Source: Deltaproteobacteria bacterium (lineage in GTDB: Bacteria; Desulfobacterota; DSM-4660; Desulfatiglandales; HGW-15). Taken from it: a DNA stretch of 64,000 nucleotides. The stretch lies in the NCBI GenBank assembly GCA_019310485.1, contig JAFDEF010000010.1, positions 1 to 64,000 on the forward strand. Reading direction: 5' to 3'. The position numbers were made by a program, and so were the translations under genes. A model generated the notes under the pieces. The model was not told the DNA's origin and ran no database searches. It saw nothing but the letters and a program-made list of their open reading frames with translations. Of this stretch, positions 1-9,867 are shown piece after piece. How positions within the stretch are numbered: the first letter of the stretch is position 1; every line of letters begins with the position of its first letter.

Positions 1-113
1 ACTTAGTCTCGCCGAATTGCTTCGCAATCGGCGGGACTTAGTGGTACGACATCCCGCCCGCCCTTAACCGCATTCATCCACGGCTAAAGCCGTGGCTTTC
101 TGCGGGCGGGGTA
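1..113. repeat. Palindromic element resembling an IS200/IS605-type end
   Basis: Two nested inverted repeats lie here. An inner perfect palindrome at 78-95 (CCACGGCT-AA-AGCCGTGG) sits inside an outer GC-rich stem (CCCGCCCGC near 53-61 against GCGGGCGGG near 102-110). A separate hairpin at 10-34 (CGCCGA-ATTGC / GCAATCGGCG) is flanked by short ACTTAGT direct repeats. Imperfect hairpins of this sort are typical of IS200/IS605 ends and of REP elements moved by RAYT transposases. No transposase gene accompanies it, so it is a solitary element or remnant. The family assignment is inference. Confidence 0.5.
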
Positions 114-240
114 AGCCACCAACTGAATAAGTTTCTGATATATAGAAAAAAGTGTCCAAGCTCCTCTCACAGCAGTTGAAGCAGCCCGCCGGGGCGGATA
201 AATCCCCTACAATCCGGCAGATGGCATTCTCTTATTTTAG

Positions 241-268
241 TTGACATTACTCTGCTTTAGCCTATATT
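241..268 (+). promoter_or_regulatory. Sigma-70-type promoter for the exporter operon
   Basis: A perfect -35 box TTGACA (241-246) is followed after 16 bases by TATATT (263-268). Transcription would start near 275, leaving an untranslated leader of about 75 bases before the adaptor gene at 350. No other start codon intervenes, so this is the most likely promoter of the three-gene exporter operon. Confidence 0.6.
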
Positions 269-349
269 CGTAACAAAGGTGAGCATAGGGTCGTATGAGC
301 TGAAACGCGCGCCTGTGAACTACTTACTGAAAACAGAGAGATAGAAACA

Positions 350-1969
350 ATGCGCAAGGCCGTTTTACTAGCCGTAATAGCTGCGATTGTTATTGTGTCC
401 TTGTGGGCCTATGGCCTAGTAGGAAGGAGTAGCGAACAACCCTCTTTTAGACTTGCCAGTGTTCAACGAGGGCCCATTGTCAGCACCGTGTCATCTTCAG
501 GCACATTAAATGCAGTTACCACAGTCAAGGTGGGCTCCCAGGTATCGGGCCAAATAAAGGAGCTGCTTGCAGACTTCAATTCTGAGGTTCACAAAGGCGA
601 TGTTATCGCGCGAATAGACCCTGAGAATTTCAAGGCACGTGTGCTTCAGGCCCAGGCGGAACTCGAAGTCTCTCGTGCCAATGTAGCCATCCAGCGAGCC
701 ACAGTGGAGCGCTCAAGGGCTGAACTGAGAAATGCTCGAGCAGCGCTGGCCGCTGCAAAAGCGCAAACAAACAAAGCAAGAGTCTTTCTCCGGGATACAA
801 AGCTGGACCTGGACCGCAAGAGAAAACTTCACAAAAAGAGGATAATACCCGATAGTGAACTGGATAGGGCAACGGCAGCCTATGACCAGGCAAGGGCACA
901 ACTGAGAGCTGCCCAGGCAGAGCAAAGGGCCCAGGAGTCAATGGTAAGTTCACGACAAGCAATGCTCAAGATGACGCAAGCACAGGTGGAGCTTGCCCTT
1001 GCGCAGGTGAAACAGAAGCAAGCAGCCCTGAATCAGGCAAGAATTGATCTGGAACACACCATCATCCGCTCACCGCTTGATGGCATTGTGATAGGGCGCA
1101 ACGTTGACATCGGCCAGACAGTTGCAGCAAGCCTCCAGGCCCCCACTCTTTTCACTATTGCCCAGGATCTTCGCAAAATGCAGGTAGAAACCGATCTTGA
1201 CGAAGCAGACATTGGCCATGTTAGAGTAGGACAGCGGGCAACCTTCAGCGTTGATGCCTTTCCTGATGAGGAATTTGAAGGTGTTGTGGAACAGGTCAGA
1301 AAGGAAGCAAAGACGCTACAAAACGTGGTCACCTATACAGTCGTGGTATCAGCAAACAACCCTGACCTCAGGCTCCTTCCCGGAATGACCGCAAACGTGA
1401 AAATAGTAATCGCCGAAGAGCCAGACACGCTCAAGGTTCCCAATGCATCGCTCCGTTTCCAACCAAAAGGTGCTGGAGGAAACCTCACTCCTGCTTCAGC
1501 CCAACTCCAGGGGGGCAGCAGTACGGGGGCGGAGAGAATGAATCGCCTCATTGAAGATCTAGAACTAAATGAGAAGCAACAGGCCGAACTGAAAGCCATT
1601 TTTTCGCAGTCTCGCAAGAGGATTATGGCCCTTCGCCGGCAGGGGGCTTCCCCTGCTGAAATACAGACCGAAATAGAGAGACTCCGGCAGAAGGGCAAAA
1701 ACGACATCATGGCTATTTTGACTCCTGAGCAGCAAGGTAAATTCCTGAACATTGGCAAAACTCGTGAGCAAAGAAAAGTGGTCGCCGGGAGGGTCTGGAT
1801 ACTTGGCCCTGACGGGAAGCCTAAGCCGGTGGATGTTATTACCGGAATTACAGACGGCGCTTTTACTCAAATAGTTGATGGTAACCTCCGACCGGGGCAA
1901 AAAGTAATTATAGGCGCCAGCCTGCCTTTGCACCCTAGTTCAAGGGCCAAGGGTAAGCTCCGATTCTGA
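350..1969 (+). CDS. macA: MacA-type periplasmic adaptor with LTxxQ-like insertion
   Basis: Membrane-fusion (HlyD/MacA) adaptor that would link an inner-membrane MacB-type ABC exporter to an outer-membrane TolC channel. An N-terminal membrane anchor (residues 5-25) precedes a biotinyl-lipoyl half-motif (about 55-95), a long alpha-helical hairpin (about 100-235), the second lipoyl half with the family signature RSPLDGIV (240-247), and a beta-barrel (about 275-355). Residues about 385-475 form a charged helical insertion containing LTPEQQ (457-462), like the LTxxQ repeat of Spy/CpxP chaperones. The membrane-proximal domain resumes afterwards. At 539 residues it is much longer than the roughly 370-400 usual for MacA, and the insertion explains most of the excess. 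The ATPase gene begins one base after its stop. Confidence 0.88.
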   Translation: MRKAVLLAVIAAIVIVSLWAYGLVGRSSEQPSFRLASVQRGPIVSTVSSSGTLNAVTTVKVGSQVSGQIKELLADFNSEVHKGDVIARIDPENFKARVLQAQAELEVSRANVAIQRATVERSRAELRNARAALAAAKAQTNKARVFLRDTKLDLDRKRKLHKKRIIPDSELDRATAAYDQARAQLRAAQAEQRAQESMVSSRQAMLKMTQAQVELALAQVKQKQAALNQARIDLEHTIIRSPLDGIVIGRNVDIGQTVAASLQAPTLFTIAQDLRKMQVETDLDEADIGHVRVGQRATFSVDAFPDEEFEGVVEQVRKEAKTLQNVVTYTVVVSANNPDLRLLPGMTANVKIVIAEEPDTLKVPNASLRFQPKGAGGNLTPASAQLQGGSSTGAERMNRLIEDLELNEKQQAELKAIFSQSRKRIMALRRQGASPAEIQTEIERLRQKGKNDIMAILTPEQQGKFLNIGKTREQRKVVAGRVWILGPDGKPKPVDVITGITDGAFTQIVDGNLRPGQKVIIGASLPLHPSSRAKGKLRF

Positions 1970-1970
1970 C

Positions 1971-2690
1971 ATGGCCAAAACCCTTTTAAGAACTGATAAC
2001 ATAGTCAAGGATTATTTTGTAGGGACCCAAGTAATACGCGCCCTCAAGGGAGTGTCCGCAGAAATTCAGAGCGGCGAATTTGTTGCTATCATGGGCCCTT
2101 CGGGTTCTGGCAAATCTACTTACATGAACCTCCTGGGATGTCTTGATAAGCCGACAAAAGGTAAATACATACTCGAAGGAGAAGACATCTCGGCCCTTGG
2201 CCGCGACCAGCTCGCACACATCAGAAACACCAAGATTGGATTCGTGTTCCAGACCTTTAACCTTCTCCCCAGAACAACGGCACTTGAAAACGTAGCCCTC
2301 CCGCTGGTATATGGGCGAACACCACGCCGCGAAAGGCAAAAGAAGGCACTGGCAGTGCTTGAAGCTGTTGGACTTTCCGGCCGAGCCCACCACGTGCCCT
2401 CACAGCTCTCAGGTGGCCAGCAGCAAAGAGTTGCGATCGCCAGAGCCCTGGTAAACAGTCCAAAAATAATTCTCGCAGACGAACCCACAGGTGCCCTCGA
2501 TACGCGCACAGGGATTGAAATCATGTCTCTCTTGCAAAGCCTGAACAGTAACGGGATTACCATAGTGGTTGTAACCCATGAAATTGAAATAGCTCGCTTT
2601 GCCAAACGTGTCCTTCGATTTCGAGATGGGCGTATTGTCGGGGACGGAATCATGGATGCGGATAGTCGCGCACGGGGAAATGAATTATGA
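1971..2690 (+). CDS. MacB/LolD-type ABC exporter ATPase
   Basis: Nucleotide-binding subunit of an ABC exporter, expected to power mechanotransmission by the FtsX-like permease encoded next. All ATPase motifs are intact: Walker [10 protein letters not shown] (42-50), Q-loop Q94, signature LSGGQ (146-150), Walker B ILADE ending at 171, the EPTGALD motif typical of the MacB/LolD family, and the switch histidine H203. The 239-residue length fits a free-standing ATPase, whereas E. coli MacB fuses ATPase and permease. It starts one base after the adaptor stop and overlaps the permease start by 4 bases, so the three proteins are translationally coupled. Confidence 0.93.
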   Translation: MAKTLLRTDNIVKDYFVGTQVIRALKGVSAEIQSGEFVAIMGPSGSGKSTYMNLLGCLDKPTKGKYILEGEDISALGRDQLAHIRNTKIGFVFQTFNLLPRTTALENVALPLVYGRTPRRERQKKALAVLEAVGLSGRAHHVPSQLSGGQQQRVAIARALVNSPKIILADEPTGALDTRTGIEIMSLLQSLNSNGITIVVVTHEIEIARFAKRVLRFRDGRIVGDGIMDADSRARGNEL

Positions 2691-3919
2691 CTTACCTTGA
2701 CTCCGTCCTCGCTGCAGTTCGTGCATTGAGAGCCAACGTGCTGCGAAGCATCCTTACAACACTTGGAATTATTATAGGGGTTAGCGCTGTAATCATCATG
2801 ATCGGGGTTGGTGCCGGCGCACAGGCTCGTATGGATGAACTTATAAATAGCCTCGGGTCCAATCTTATCATGGTTCTTCCTGGCTCGAGCATGGCAGGCG
2901 GAGTTCGACTCGGAACGGGTACCCGGCCCAGTATAACGGAGGATGATGCGGCAGCAATTCAGAGGGAAATACCAAGCGTGCAAGTTGCAGCTCCCAGCAT
3001 CAGGGGAAGCGGACAGGTGGTTTTCGGCAATCTCAACTGGTCTACACTGATTAGCGGCATAACTCCTGAATACCTTGTAGCAAGAGAGTGGGAAATACAA
3101 GAGGGTCGGGCTTTCACGCCAGAAGAAGTTAAGGGAGCTGCTAAAGTGGCCCTGGTCGGAGAAACAGTAGTCAAGAACCTATTTCCCGGCCAGGATCCTT
3201 TGGGGCAAATCGTGCGGATCAGGCGAGTCCCTTTCAAAATAATAGGCGTACTCAAGGCCAAAGGGCAAACTCCGATGGGCAGGGACCAGGACGATGCTGT
3301 CTTCGTGCCCATAACCACTGCCAGAAAACGAGTGCTAGGCGGCCGTGAGCTGGGCGGGAAAAGTGTGGGGGTCATATTTATTAAAGCATGGAGCGCTGAT
3401 CTGGTCTCCCAGACGGTAAAAGAGGTGACCCAAGTTTTGCGACAGCGTCACCGGCTGCGCAAAGGGCAGGAAGCCGATTTCTTTATAAGAAACCTTTCTC
3501 AACTCCTGGAGACGCGCGCAGAATCTTCGCGAGCCATGTCCCTGCTTCTTGCTGCCATCGCATCTGTATCCCTGATCGTTGGGGGCATCGGGATCATGAA
3601 CATCATGCTGGTCTCAGTGACAGAGCGGACGCGCGAGATCGGTCTCAGGATGGCCCTCGGCGCACGAAGCCGGGATATTCTTGCACAATTCCTCACAGAG
3701 TCGGTGACCCTTTCCCTTATCGGCGGCATTATTGGAACCATGATAGGAATAGGCGGCTCCATATTCCTCGCGAGCTTCGGGGAATGGCCTACAATCATAG
3801 AGGCTAGATCCGTCATCCTTGCGTTTTCCTTCTCCGCGGGCGTGGGAGTATTCTTTGGTTTTTATCCGGCCAGAAAGGCCTCATTGCTCGACCCCATTGA
3901 TGCTCTTCGCTATGAATAG
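2687..3919 (+). CDS. MacB-type FtsX-like ABC permease
   Basis: Inner-membrane permease of the exporter. The topology is the MacB plan: one N-terminal membrane helix (about 20-43), a large periplasmic MacB core domain (about 45-270), then three C-terminal helices carrying the FtsX segment, with the conserved stretch [21 protein letters not shown] beginning near residue 298. The start overlaps the ATPase stop as ATGA. No TolC-like gene is present, so the outer-membrane partner must be elsewhere. Substrates of such systems include macrolides, lipopeptides and siderophores, and nothing here distinguishes them. Confidence 0.92.
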   Translation: MTYLDSVLAAVRALRANVLRSILTTLGIIIGVSAVIIMIGVGAGAQARMDELINSLGSNLIMVLPGSSMAGGVRLGTGTRPSITEDDAAAIQREIPSVQVAAPSIRGSGQVVFGNLNWSTLISGITPEYLVAREWEIQEGRAFTPEEVKGAAKVALVGETVVKNLFPGQDPLGQIVRIRRVPFKIIGVLKAKGQTPMGRDQDDAVFVPITTARKRVLGGRELGGKSVGVIFIKAWSADLVSQTVKEVTQVLRQRHRLRKGQEADFFIRNLSQLLETRAESSRAMSLLLAAIASVSLIVGGIGIMNIMLVSVTERTREIGLRMALGARSRDILAQFLTESVTLSLIGGIIGTMIGIGGSIFLASFGEWPTIIEARSVILAFSFSAGVGVFFGFYPARKASLLDPIDALRYE

Positions 3920-3956
3920 GGCAGGACCTGCAGGAAAGGGGGCTAAAGTTTCGAAG

Positions 3957-6293
3957 CTAATCCCCAAACAGCTTCTGAATTGCATTTCCAAAACTATCAA
4001 TCATACCTTTTAGGCCTTCCGAGGATTTTTCTTTTTCTTTTTTCTGCTTTTGTGCTTTTTTTTCTTCTTCAAGTCTAACACCTTTCTTGGCTGCCTCAAT
4101 GGCCAAGAGGCACGGATTCTTATCGCTCGGGCTCGAGCCAGCAAGGGCTGCTGCGATTCCCAGGGGGCCAAAGAGCGCCATGCCCCCTGCTGCTTTCCCA
4201 AGAGTAAGCGCTGTCTGGGTAGGATCAACGGCCAGGGATGGATTGCCCAGTGTTCCGGCAAGCTTGAAAGGTTTTGCCAGTTGCCCAAAGCTCATACTGA
4301 GCTTTCCGAAAATACCGGTCTTAATGCCCCGCTTTGGTGAAGGCTTCAGGGAAAGGTCCAAAGCCTCTGTTCTCAGGTTGATGCTCCCGTCTCCTATAAC
4401 ACTCATTTTTTCCGAATCCATTACTAGGGCAGTCACTTTTGCAATTCCGCCTTTGATCCTGAACCCACTCACAAAGCAGTTTATCCTGGTATAGTCGGCC
4501 CGATCTTTGAAAGGATTGATGAGCCGGAAAATGCCCGAGGCAAGATCAGCGCCCAGAAGCTCCACATAATTGTTGTTGATTCTTCCTTGACCCATAATAA
4601 CTACAGTTTTCCCGTTTAGACCAGACATTAAAGAAGCCACAGAATTGCCGCATCCATTGAATTCAACATCCGCATCGAGCTTACCTTCAAGGATGGGCTC
4701 TTTCTTGAGCTCCTTGAAGACCCATCCCACATCAACATGACGAGCTATTACCATGCTCGCCACTTTTGTTTTCTTGCCTGCAGGCGTAAGATCCAAAGAA
4801 CCACTGACTCTTCCGCCCCCTACATGAGTCTTGAAACTCTTGACTTTCAGTTGCCCATTTTCAAGGTCTAAGTTAGTTCGAAAGTCGGCAAGCACCAAGC
4901 GAGGAAGAACAAGTTTTTTGCATTTGAGGCTGAGCCGGGCATCAAATTGCCTTAAAGCATGCAGGGAAAAGGGCCTATCAGAGAAAACTTTCTTTCCCTT
5001 TGAAGCCTTTGCTCTAAGCGCTCTTGTTTTCTCGCCCTTGTGTCCCTTTCCTGATAATACCTTTCTCAAGTCAATTTTCGAGGATGCCAATGTTCCTGAT
5101 AACCTCGGTTTTTTCCTCGAAATATCTACCTGCAGAGAACCATAAATAAAACTATCTGCCAACGCTACTTGCAGACTCGAAATTCTGTATTTTTTCCTAC
5201 CTGTATCATTAACTCTACCGCTGACCTTGAACGCTCCTTCAAACGGTATGCGAGTTTTAGCCATCCTACCAAGATCTGAAATATCATTCCCTCTCAAGTC
5301 AAACTTGATATCAATCCCCTTAAGCCCCACAGCATCCTGAACAGCACCTGAGGCTTTGAGTCTACCAAGACGCTTCAAGTCAACACCGGCTCTTAGCTTT
5401 CCAATACAGGGCTTGCCGGCCAGATCGCCCACCTCCATACTGGCTTTGAAAGATCCCAAGTCCAACTGAATTGGATGACCTGCCAGCAAGGCAAGCCTTG
5501 ACAGGGAAGAACCTATAGCAGAAATTTTCAAATCAAAACCCTTGGCTTTCACCAAATCCGTTACAAAACCATTAATGGATATCTTGGTGCCTGCGATCAT
5601 TACATCGGCCTTTATACTTGACCTATGAGATGGATCAAGCAAGGCACTGACTGGGCTAAGGATTCCTGAGATGGAAAAAGGAGATCTCCTGTATGTTCCG
5701 TCTAAGTTGAGATATAATACCCCTTCACTTTCCTCAGATTGTGCTTGCAAACTGTCTAGCAGGAACTTGTATGTGCGCCTTGCTTTCCCGTCCCTGTAAG
5801 TGAATCGCCCTCCTAGGATTCGTACATCCTGAAAGCTCAGGGTAGGTAAACCTTTTTGCTCAGTTCCTTTCTTGGCCTGAGCAGGCCTCTTACCATTCCC
5901 GGTTGAAAATTGTAGATTCGATCTTCCTGATTTATCAGTCTCAATAAAAACATCAGGCTTGATTATTACAAGGCGTTTGATCTCAACTCTGCCTTTGATC
6001 AAGGGAAGTAAACGCACCTGGAGCTCAAGCCGGCCTATCTTCGCCATTTCCGGTCGCGAACCCCAGGAAGCGTTCTGAAAACTTGCTTTGTTAACGATAA
6101 GCGTGGGGCTCAGACCTATTTGAATTTCAACGTCACCCTTAATCTTGAGCTCACGCCCCGTAGCACCCCTGACCTCAGCGGTGATCCTGGGCTTGAGCTT
6201 GTTGTAGTCGTAACTAGACAAAACCACGTAGGCCCCTGTTATCAGCCCAGCAATAACAAAGAGAGTAACGCCTATGGCTATTTTCCATCGCAT
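3957..6293 (-). CDS. AsmA-family protein
   Basis: Large AsmA-family envelope protein of 778 residues with one N-terminal membrane anchor (about 5-27), followed by the conserved AsmA entry segment (LKPRITAEVRGATGRELKIKGDV region, about 34-58) and a long beta-rich periplasmic region. The C-terminus has a glycine/alanine-rich hydrophobic patch and then a strongly charged lysine/glutamate tail. AsmA relatives are now viewed as bridge-like lipid-transport proteins between inner and outer membrane; the specific role here is inference. It converges on the exporter operon with only 37 bases between stops. A second, much smaller AsmA-like gene lies at 46.2 kb. Confidence 0.85.
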   Translation of the reverse strand: MRWKIAIGVTLFVIAGLITGAYVVLSSYDYNKLKPRITAEVRGATGRELKIKGDVEIQIGLSPTLIVNKASFQNASWGSRPEMAKIGRLELQVRLLPLIKGRVEIKRLVIIKPDVFIETDKSGRSNLQFSTGNGKRPAQAKKGTEQKGLPTLSFQDVRILGGRFTYRDGKARRTYKFLLDSLQAQSEESEGVLYLNLDGTYRRSPFSISGILSPVSALLDPSHRSSIKADVMIAGTKISINGFVTDLVKAKGFDLKISAIGSSLSRLALLAGHPIQLDLGSFKASMEVGDLAGKPCIGKLRAGVDLKRLGRLKASGAVQDAVGLKGIDIKFDLRGNDISDLGRMAKTRIPFEGAFKVSGRVNDTGRKKYRISSLQVALADSFIYGSLQVDISRKKPRLSGTLASSKIDLRKVLSGKGHKGEKTRALRAKASKGKKVFSDRPFSLHALRQFDARLSLKCKKLVLPRLVLADFRTNLDLENGQLKVKSFKTHVGGGRVSGSLDLTPAGKKTKVASMVIARHVDVGWVFKELKKEPILEGKLDADVEFNGCGNSVASLMSGLNGKTVVIMGQGRINNNYVELLGADLASGIFRLINPFKDRADYTRINCFVSGFRIKGGIAKVTALVMDSEKMSVIGDGSINLRTEALDLSLKPSPKRGIKTGIFGKLSMSFGQLAKPFKLAGTLGNPSLAVDPTQTALTLGKAAGGMALFGPLGIAAALAGSSPSDKNPCLLAIEAAKKGVRLEEEKKAQKQKKEKEKSSEGLKGMIDSFGNAIQKLFGD

Positions 6294-6422
6294 GATGTCA
6301 CCTTCTCCCTGTTGCCTTCAACTGATTCATTCGCCATATATATGCAGATAGGAAATGTAGCTATTCCCCCACTTTCCGGCAAGCTCAAGAGGATTTTACC
6401 CGGTGGAGACACTATGAAGGTT

Positions 6423-6887
6423 TTATTTGTTTCTTGAAGCGCTATCTATAAATTCTATCTTTATTCCTGAAATGTTTTTATCTACCTTGAATTTTATCTC
6501 ATCCCAGTTGCCTGAAAACCGCCTTACCTTATAAGAAGCAATATCGCCATGGAGATTTACGTGCCTGCACGAAGCAGGTTCTTGGCTCTCATTAATGTCT
6601 CTGAAAGCCAGGATACAATAGGTTCCTTCTGGTATGCTGAAAAAGTTGAAAGGCACCTTGCCTATCTTTTTTTGTTCCAGAGTCGGTACTATCTTTAGGG
6701 TAAAAGGTGCCGGAGGCAGGGGGCTATTCTTAAAGTTCCTGAAACCTTGTTCGGTATACAGAGAGAGGATGATGACATCTGCTTTTGAAAAACTCAATTC
6801 GCCCGATACCGTGTAAACCTCGCTGGCATATGCCAGTCCGCACAGGGCGAGAATGAGAACCAAGGTGCTTGCGTGTTTCCTAAGCAT
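6423..6887 (-). CDS. Small secreted protein, DUF2141-like
   Basis: A 154-residue protein with a clear signal peptide (hydrophobic core about 9-20, cleavage near AYA-SE). The mature part has an all-beta look with the spacing of DUF2141-type proteins: an early strand ending in VIILSLYTEQGF, a PEGTYCILAFRDINES turn, and a short C-terminal strand. Function is unknown. The start overlaps the end of the upstream PilZ gene by 8 bases, so the two are probably cotranscribed. Family assignment is from pattern memory only. Confidence 0.65.
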   Translation of the reverse strand: MLRKHASTLVLILALCGLAYASEVYTVSGELSFSKADVIILSLYTEQGFRNFKNSPLPPAPFTLKIVPTLEQKKIGKVPFNFFSIPEGTYCILAFRDINESQEPASCRHVNLHGDIASYKVRRFSGNWDEIKFKVDKNISGIKIEFIDSASRNK

Positions 6888-7260
6888 CTTTCTTTTCAGC
6901 GCTTTCTTTGCGACTCTCTTTTTTACCGTAAAAAGAGATAATCTTTCTCAGGTACTTTTGGTCTTGCTCTGAAATTCTTATGAAGGAAAAGCCCATGCCG
7001 GCCAATGCTTCATCTCCCTCAACTTTTTCAAGATTGGCCCATACCAGTTTCCCTTTAACTACTACCGGCCTGTGCTTGGGCAGGCTGATCATTAGCTGGT
7101 AAACTTTGTTCCCCTTCAGTTTCTCCTTGGAATGAACAAATATGCCCGAAACCGTAATGTTCCTCGACTCGGCCTCAATGATCCCCTGGTCGGTAATAAT
7201 CGAAATAGGCCACCTGGCCTCGACCCTCGGGTCTCTTCGCCTTTCACGTTTATCCGCCAC
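6880..7260 (-). CDS. PilZ domain protein (c-di-GMP receptor candidate)
   Basis: Single PilZ domain. It shows the RxxxR-type motif (RRRDPR, about residues 5-10 of the shorter form) and the downstream (D/N)xSxxG-type motif as NITVSGIFV, which together bind cyclic di-GMP in the family. The frame is open to a GTG at 7356 but that site has no ribosome-binding sequence. The GTG at 7258-7260 has AAGGGAG eight bases upstream and begins right before the PilZ core, so a 126-residue product is preferred. It lies upstream of and overlaps a secreted-protein gene; the effector partner is unknown. Confidence 0.82.
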   Translation of the reverse strand: MADKRERRRDPRVEARWPISIITDQGIIEAESRNITVSGIFVHSKEKLKGNKVYQLMISLPKHRPVVVKGKLVWANLEKVEGDEALAGMGFSFIRISEQDQKYLRKIISFYGKKESRKESAEKKDA

Positions 7261-7580
7261 CTTTGATTCTCCCTTAAAGTTCAACTCCAAACCTGCCTTC
7301 CCTTCGGAGCCACAGGTATCATTTAACCACGATCCCGCCTGCCACTTCTTCTTCACCCTGATTCTGAGAGGTTAAACAAAATTTATTATATACCAAAATT
7401 ATTGGGAATCAAAGCACGTTTTTCCTCTAGAAACCCCGGTATCATAAGCACTCAAAGCGGGACTGCCTCTTTTTCATATGGACCGGCGGCAAGCGCCCAC
7501 AGGTTTGAAGCGTCCTTTACCACATGTTCTATTCGTGATATGCTTTCCTTGGTTTGAAACATGGAACAGAGGTTGCCGCT

Positions 7581-8756
7581 ATGAAAAATGAAGAACTTGA
7601 CCGGCTTAACCAGGAGCTGAAAAGTCTGAGGCGAAAGCTGAAGGAAGAACTTCAGAGGCGCAAGCAAACTGAAAAGGCCTTGAAAGAAAGCGAGGCTCGC
7701 TTGCGCCACCTGATGGAAAACTCGGCAGATGCCTTTTTCCTTCATGACTTGGATGGCAAGATCCTGGATGTGAATGTGCAAGCGTGTAAGAGTCTCGGGT
7801 ATACTCGGGAGGAATTGTTGCGCCTGAATATAAAGGATATAGAAGTGGAGTTTTTAACCGGAAAACATGCAAACCACTGGAGGCAGGCAATTCCTGCCAC
7901 TCCTGTTACGTTGGAAGGTGTACAGAAACGAAAAGACGGCACAGCCTTTCCTGTTGAAGTCCGGCTCATGGGTTTTGAAGTAGATGGACAGAAACTTATG
8001 TTAGCCACAGTGCGTGACATCACCAACAGGAAACGCATAGAAAAGGCTTTGCAGGAAAGGGAAAAACGGTTCAGGGAACTGTTTAATAACATGAGCAGCG
8101 GAGTTGCAATATACGAGGCAAAGAAAAAGGGCGGTGATTTCGTATTCAAGGATGTCAACCGAGCCGCGGAAAGGATTGAAAAGGTCACAAGAGAAGAGTT
8201 GCTGGGGAGAAGCGTTCTGGAGGTTTTCCCAGGGATAAAAGAATTCGGTCTCTTTGATGTATTCAAAAGGGTATGGAAAACAGGCAAGGCTGAACGCCAT
8301 CCTGCAAGCTTTTACAAGGATAGCAGGATTGAGGGCTGGAGAGAAAACTATGTCTACAAGCTCCCATCAGGCGAAATCGTTGCGGTTTATAACGATGTGA
8401 CAGAAAAGAAGTTTGCCGAACAAATGCTGCAGGACTCAGAGGAGAAGTATCGAACCATTATTGAAAGTATTGAAGACGGCTACTTTGAAGTTGATCTTGC
8501 GGGTAATTTCAGCTTCTTCAATGACTCAATGTGCAGGATTACGGGCTATTCAAGAGACGAACTCATGGGAATGAATTACCGGCTGTGTACGCACAAAGAA
8601 AGCTCCAGAGGTATTTTTTCGAGTTTCAAAAGGGTGTATGAAACCGGAGTGCCTGAAAGGAACCTGGACTGGCAGATGATTACAAAGGACGGCGAAAAAA
8701 GAGATATTGAGCTCTCTCTGTTTCACTTGTCAGGGACAGGAGTGGCAAAGCAGTAG
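7581..8756 (+). pseudogene. Multi-PAS sensor protein, truncated and frameshifted
   Basis: Sensor protein with an N-terminal coiled coil, then three PAS/PAC units (about residues 30-150, 160-290 and 295-390). The third PAS breaks at a frameshift near 8715-8730: the expected PAC end ([20 protein letters not shown]) continues in another frame up to about 8805. No histidine-kinase or GGDEF output domain follows; the sequence instead joins a secretion-ATPase fragment. The ATG at 7581 has AGAGG eight bases upstream and is preferred to the TTG at 7554. A soluble truncated PAS protein could still be made, but the gene has lost its output domain. Confidence 0.75.
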
Positions 8757-8802
8757 GATTTCGAGGCACTGCCCGGGATATGACTGAGCGTAAAAAGGCC
8801 CA

Positions 8803-9063
8803 GGAAGCTGAACCCTGCCACCGCGGCCATGAACCTGGAAGATTTGGGGCTCCCGGAAAAAGCACTCAGAGATTTTTCCAGAGCCATAAGTATGCCACAA
8901 GGGATTATCCTAGTCACAGGTCCTACAGGCAGCGGCAAATCTTCAACCCTTTATGCGTGCCTCAACCGCTTGAACACGCCGGACGTTAACATAATAACTG
9001 TTGAAGATCCGGTCGAGTTTGACATTGACGGAATCAACCAGGTGCAAATAAATCCAAGGGCTG
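8803..9063 (+). pseudogene. GspE/PilB secretion ATPase fragment
   Basis: About 87 codons from the middle of a type II secretion/type IV pilus ATPase. The piece includes [13 protein letters not shown], the Walker [10 protein letters not shown] and the Asp-box region [19 protein letters not shown], all standard GspE/PilB landmarks in the right order. It lacks the N-terminal half, the catalytic region after the Asp box, and the zinc-binding loop. The 5' edge is fused to the decayed PAS gene near 8805 and the 3' edge switches frame into a response-regulator fragment near 9063, which indicates two deletions. Confidence 0.8.
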
Positions 9064-9342
9064 GAGGCTTTGAGGCTTGCCTTGCAAGACAAACCGGATC
9101 TGATTATTACAGATTACCTTATGCCGCAGATGGACGGCATAGCACTGATAAAGAAGCTAAAATCTCAGCTCACCACGCGTTATATCCCTATCATCATGCT
9201 TACAGCAAAGGATGAAGTGGATTCCGAGGTAGAAGGGATTGATGCCGGTGCGGATGATTACCTCACAAAACCGGTAAATCCCAAGAGATTGCTTGCAAGA
9301 GCCAAAAGGCTCATCAGCAGGACATCCTCAATAGAAGCCTAG
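9061..9342 (+). pseudogene. Response-regulator receiver fragment
   Basis: C-terminal two thirds of a receiver domain. It keeps the phospho-acceptor segment [11 protein letters not shown], the strand [13 protein letters not shown] and the switch lysine in DDYLTKPVNP, but the first strand with the acidic pair is gone. The frame opens directly out of the GspE/PilB fragment. Some deltaproteobacterial secretion ATPases carry a C-terminal receiver domain, so the ATPase and receiver pieces may be remains of one fusion gene with its middle deleted; this is inference. No ribosome-binding site serves an independent start. Confidence 0.75.
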
Positions 9343-9401
9343 CTGAGAGGAGCAGCCTGATGAAATGCCCACCTCGCACAGGTAGGGGAGTGGCGTGAGA
9401 G

Positions 9402-9821
9402 ATGATTCTTTCGGCAGGAATTATACTGGTCAGAAAAGAAGGAGGTGATTGGAAGTTTCTGTTTCTCAGGGCTTATAAGAACTGGGATTTCCCAAAGGGA
9501 ATCGTAGAGCCGGGAGAGGATCCCTTGGAAGCGGCAAAAAGAGAAGTTATGGAAGAGACCGGAATCACTGACTTGAACTTCCGCTGGGGCGGTGTTTACA
9601 AGGAAACATCCCCTTACTATAGTGGCGGGAAAAAGGTTGCCCGTTACTATATTGCGGAAACATCTCAGCCAGAGGTCGTCTTTTCAGTCAACCCGGAGAT
9701 CGGCAAGCCGGAACACCATGAATATCGCTGGGTTTCCTATGAGGAATTAAAGGAGCTGGCGCCGAGCAGGCTCAAAGCTATTGTTGAGTGGGCACACCAC
9801 ATTGTTCACCGCGAAACGTGA
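9402..9821 (+). CDS. Nudix hydrolase, Ap4A-hydrolase-like
   Basis: Complete 139-residue Nudix protein. The Nudix box GX5EX7REUXEEXGU is intact from G33 to I55 (G33, E39, R47-E48, E51-E52, G54). The KNWDFPKG stretch before the box and the YYIAET strand after it are typical of bis(5'-nucleosyl)-tetraphosphatases of the MutT/Ap4A group, so hydrolysis of Ap4A or similar dinucleotides is likely. It stands alone between the decayed PAS/secretion gene and a convergent hypothetical gene. Confidence 0.88.
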   Translation: MILSAGIILVRKEGGDWKFLFLRAYKNWDFPKGIVEPGEDPLEAAKREVMEETGITDLNFRWGGVYKETSPYYSGGKKVARYYIAETSQPEVVFSVNPEIGKPEHHEYRWVSYEELKELAPSRLKAIVEWAHHIVHRET

Positions 9822-9867
9822 TAAAACTAAAGGAAGCCTCCGGTAAATCCTGTTTTCCGACAGGCTC

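Noticed and set aside
2120-3100. 326-codon minus-strand frame opposite the exporter ATPase and permease genes
   Set aside because: It is antisense to two strongly supported genes, with no start signal or known domain.
9849-9864. Bidirectional terminator between the Nudix gene and the hypothetical gene
   Set aside because: The hairpin CCTGT/ACAGG has only five pairs and no T-run on either strand.
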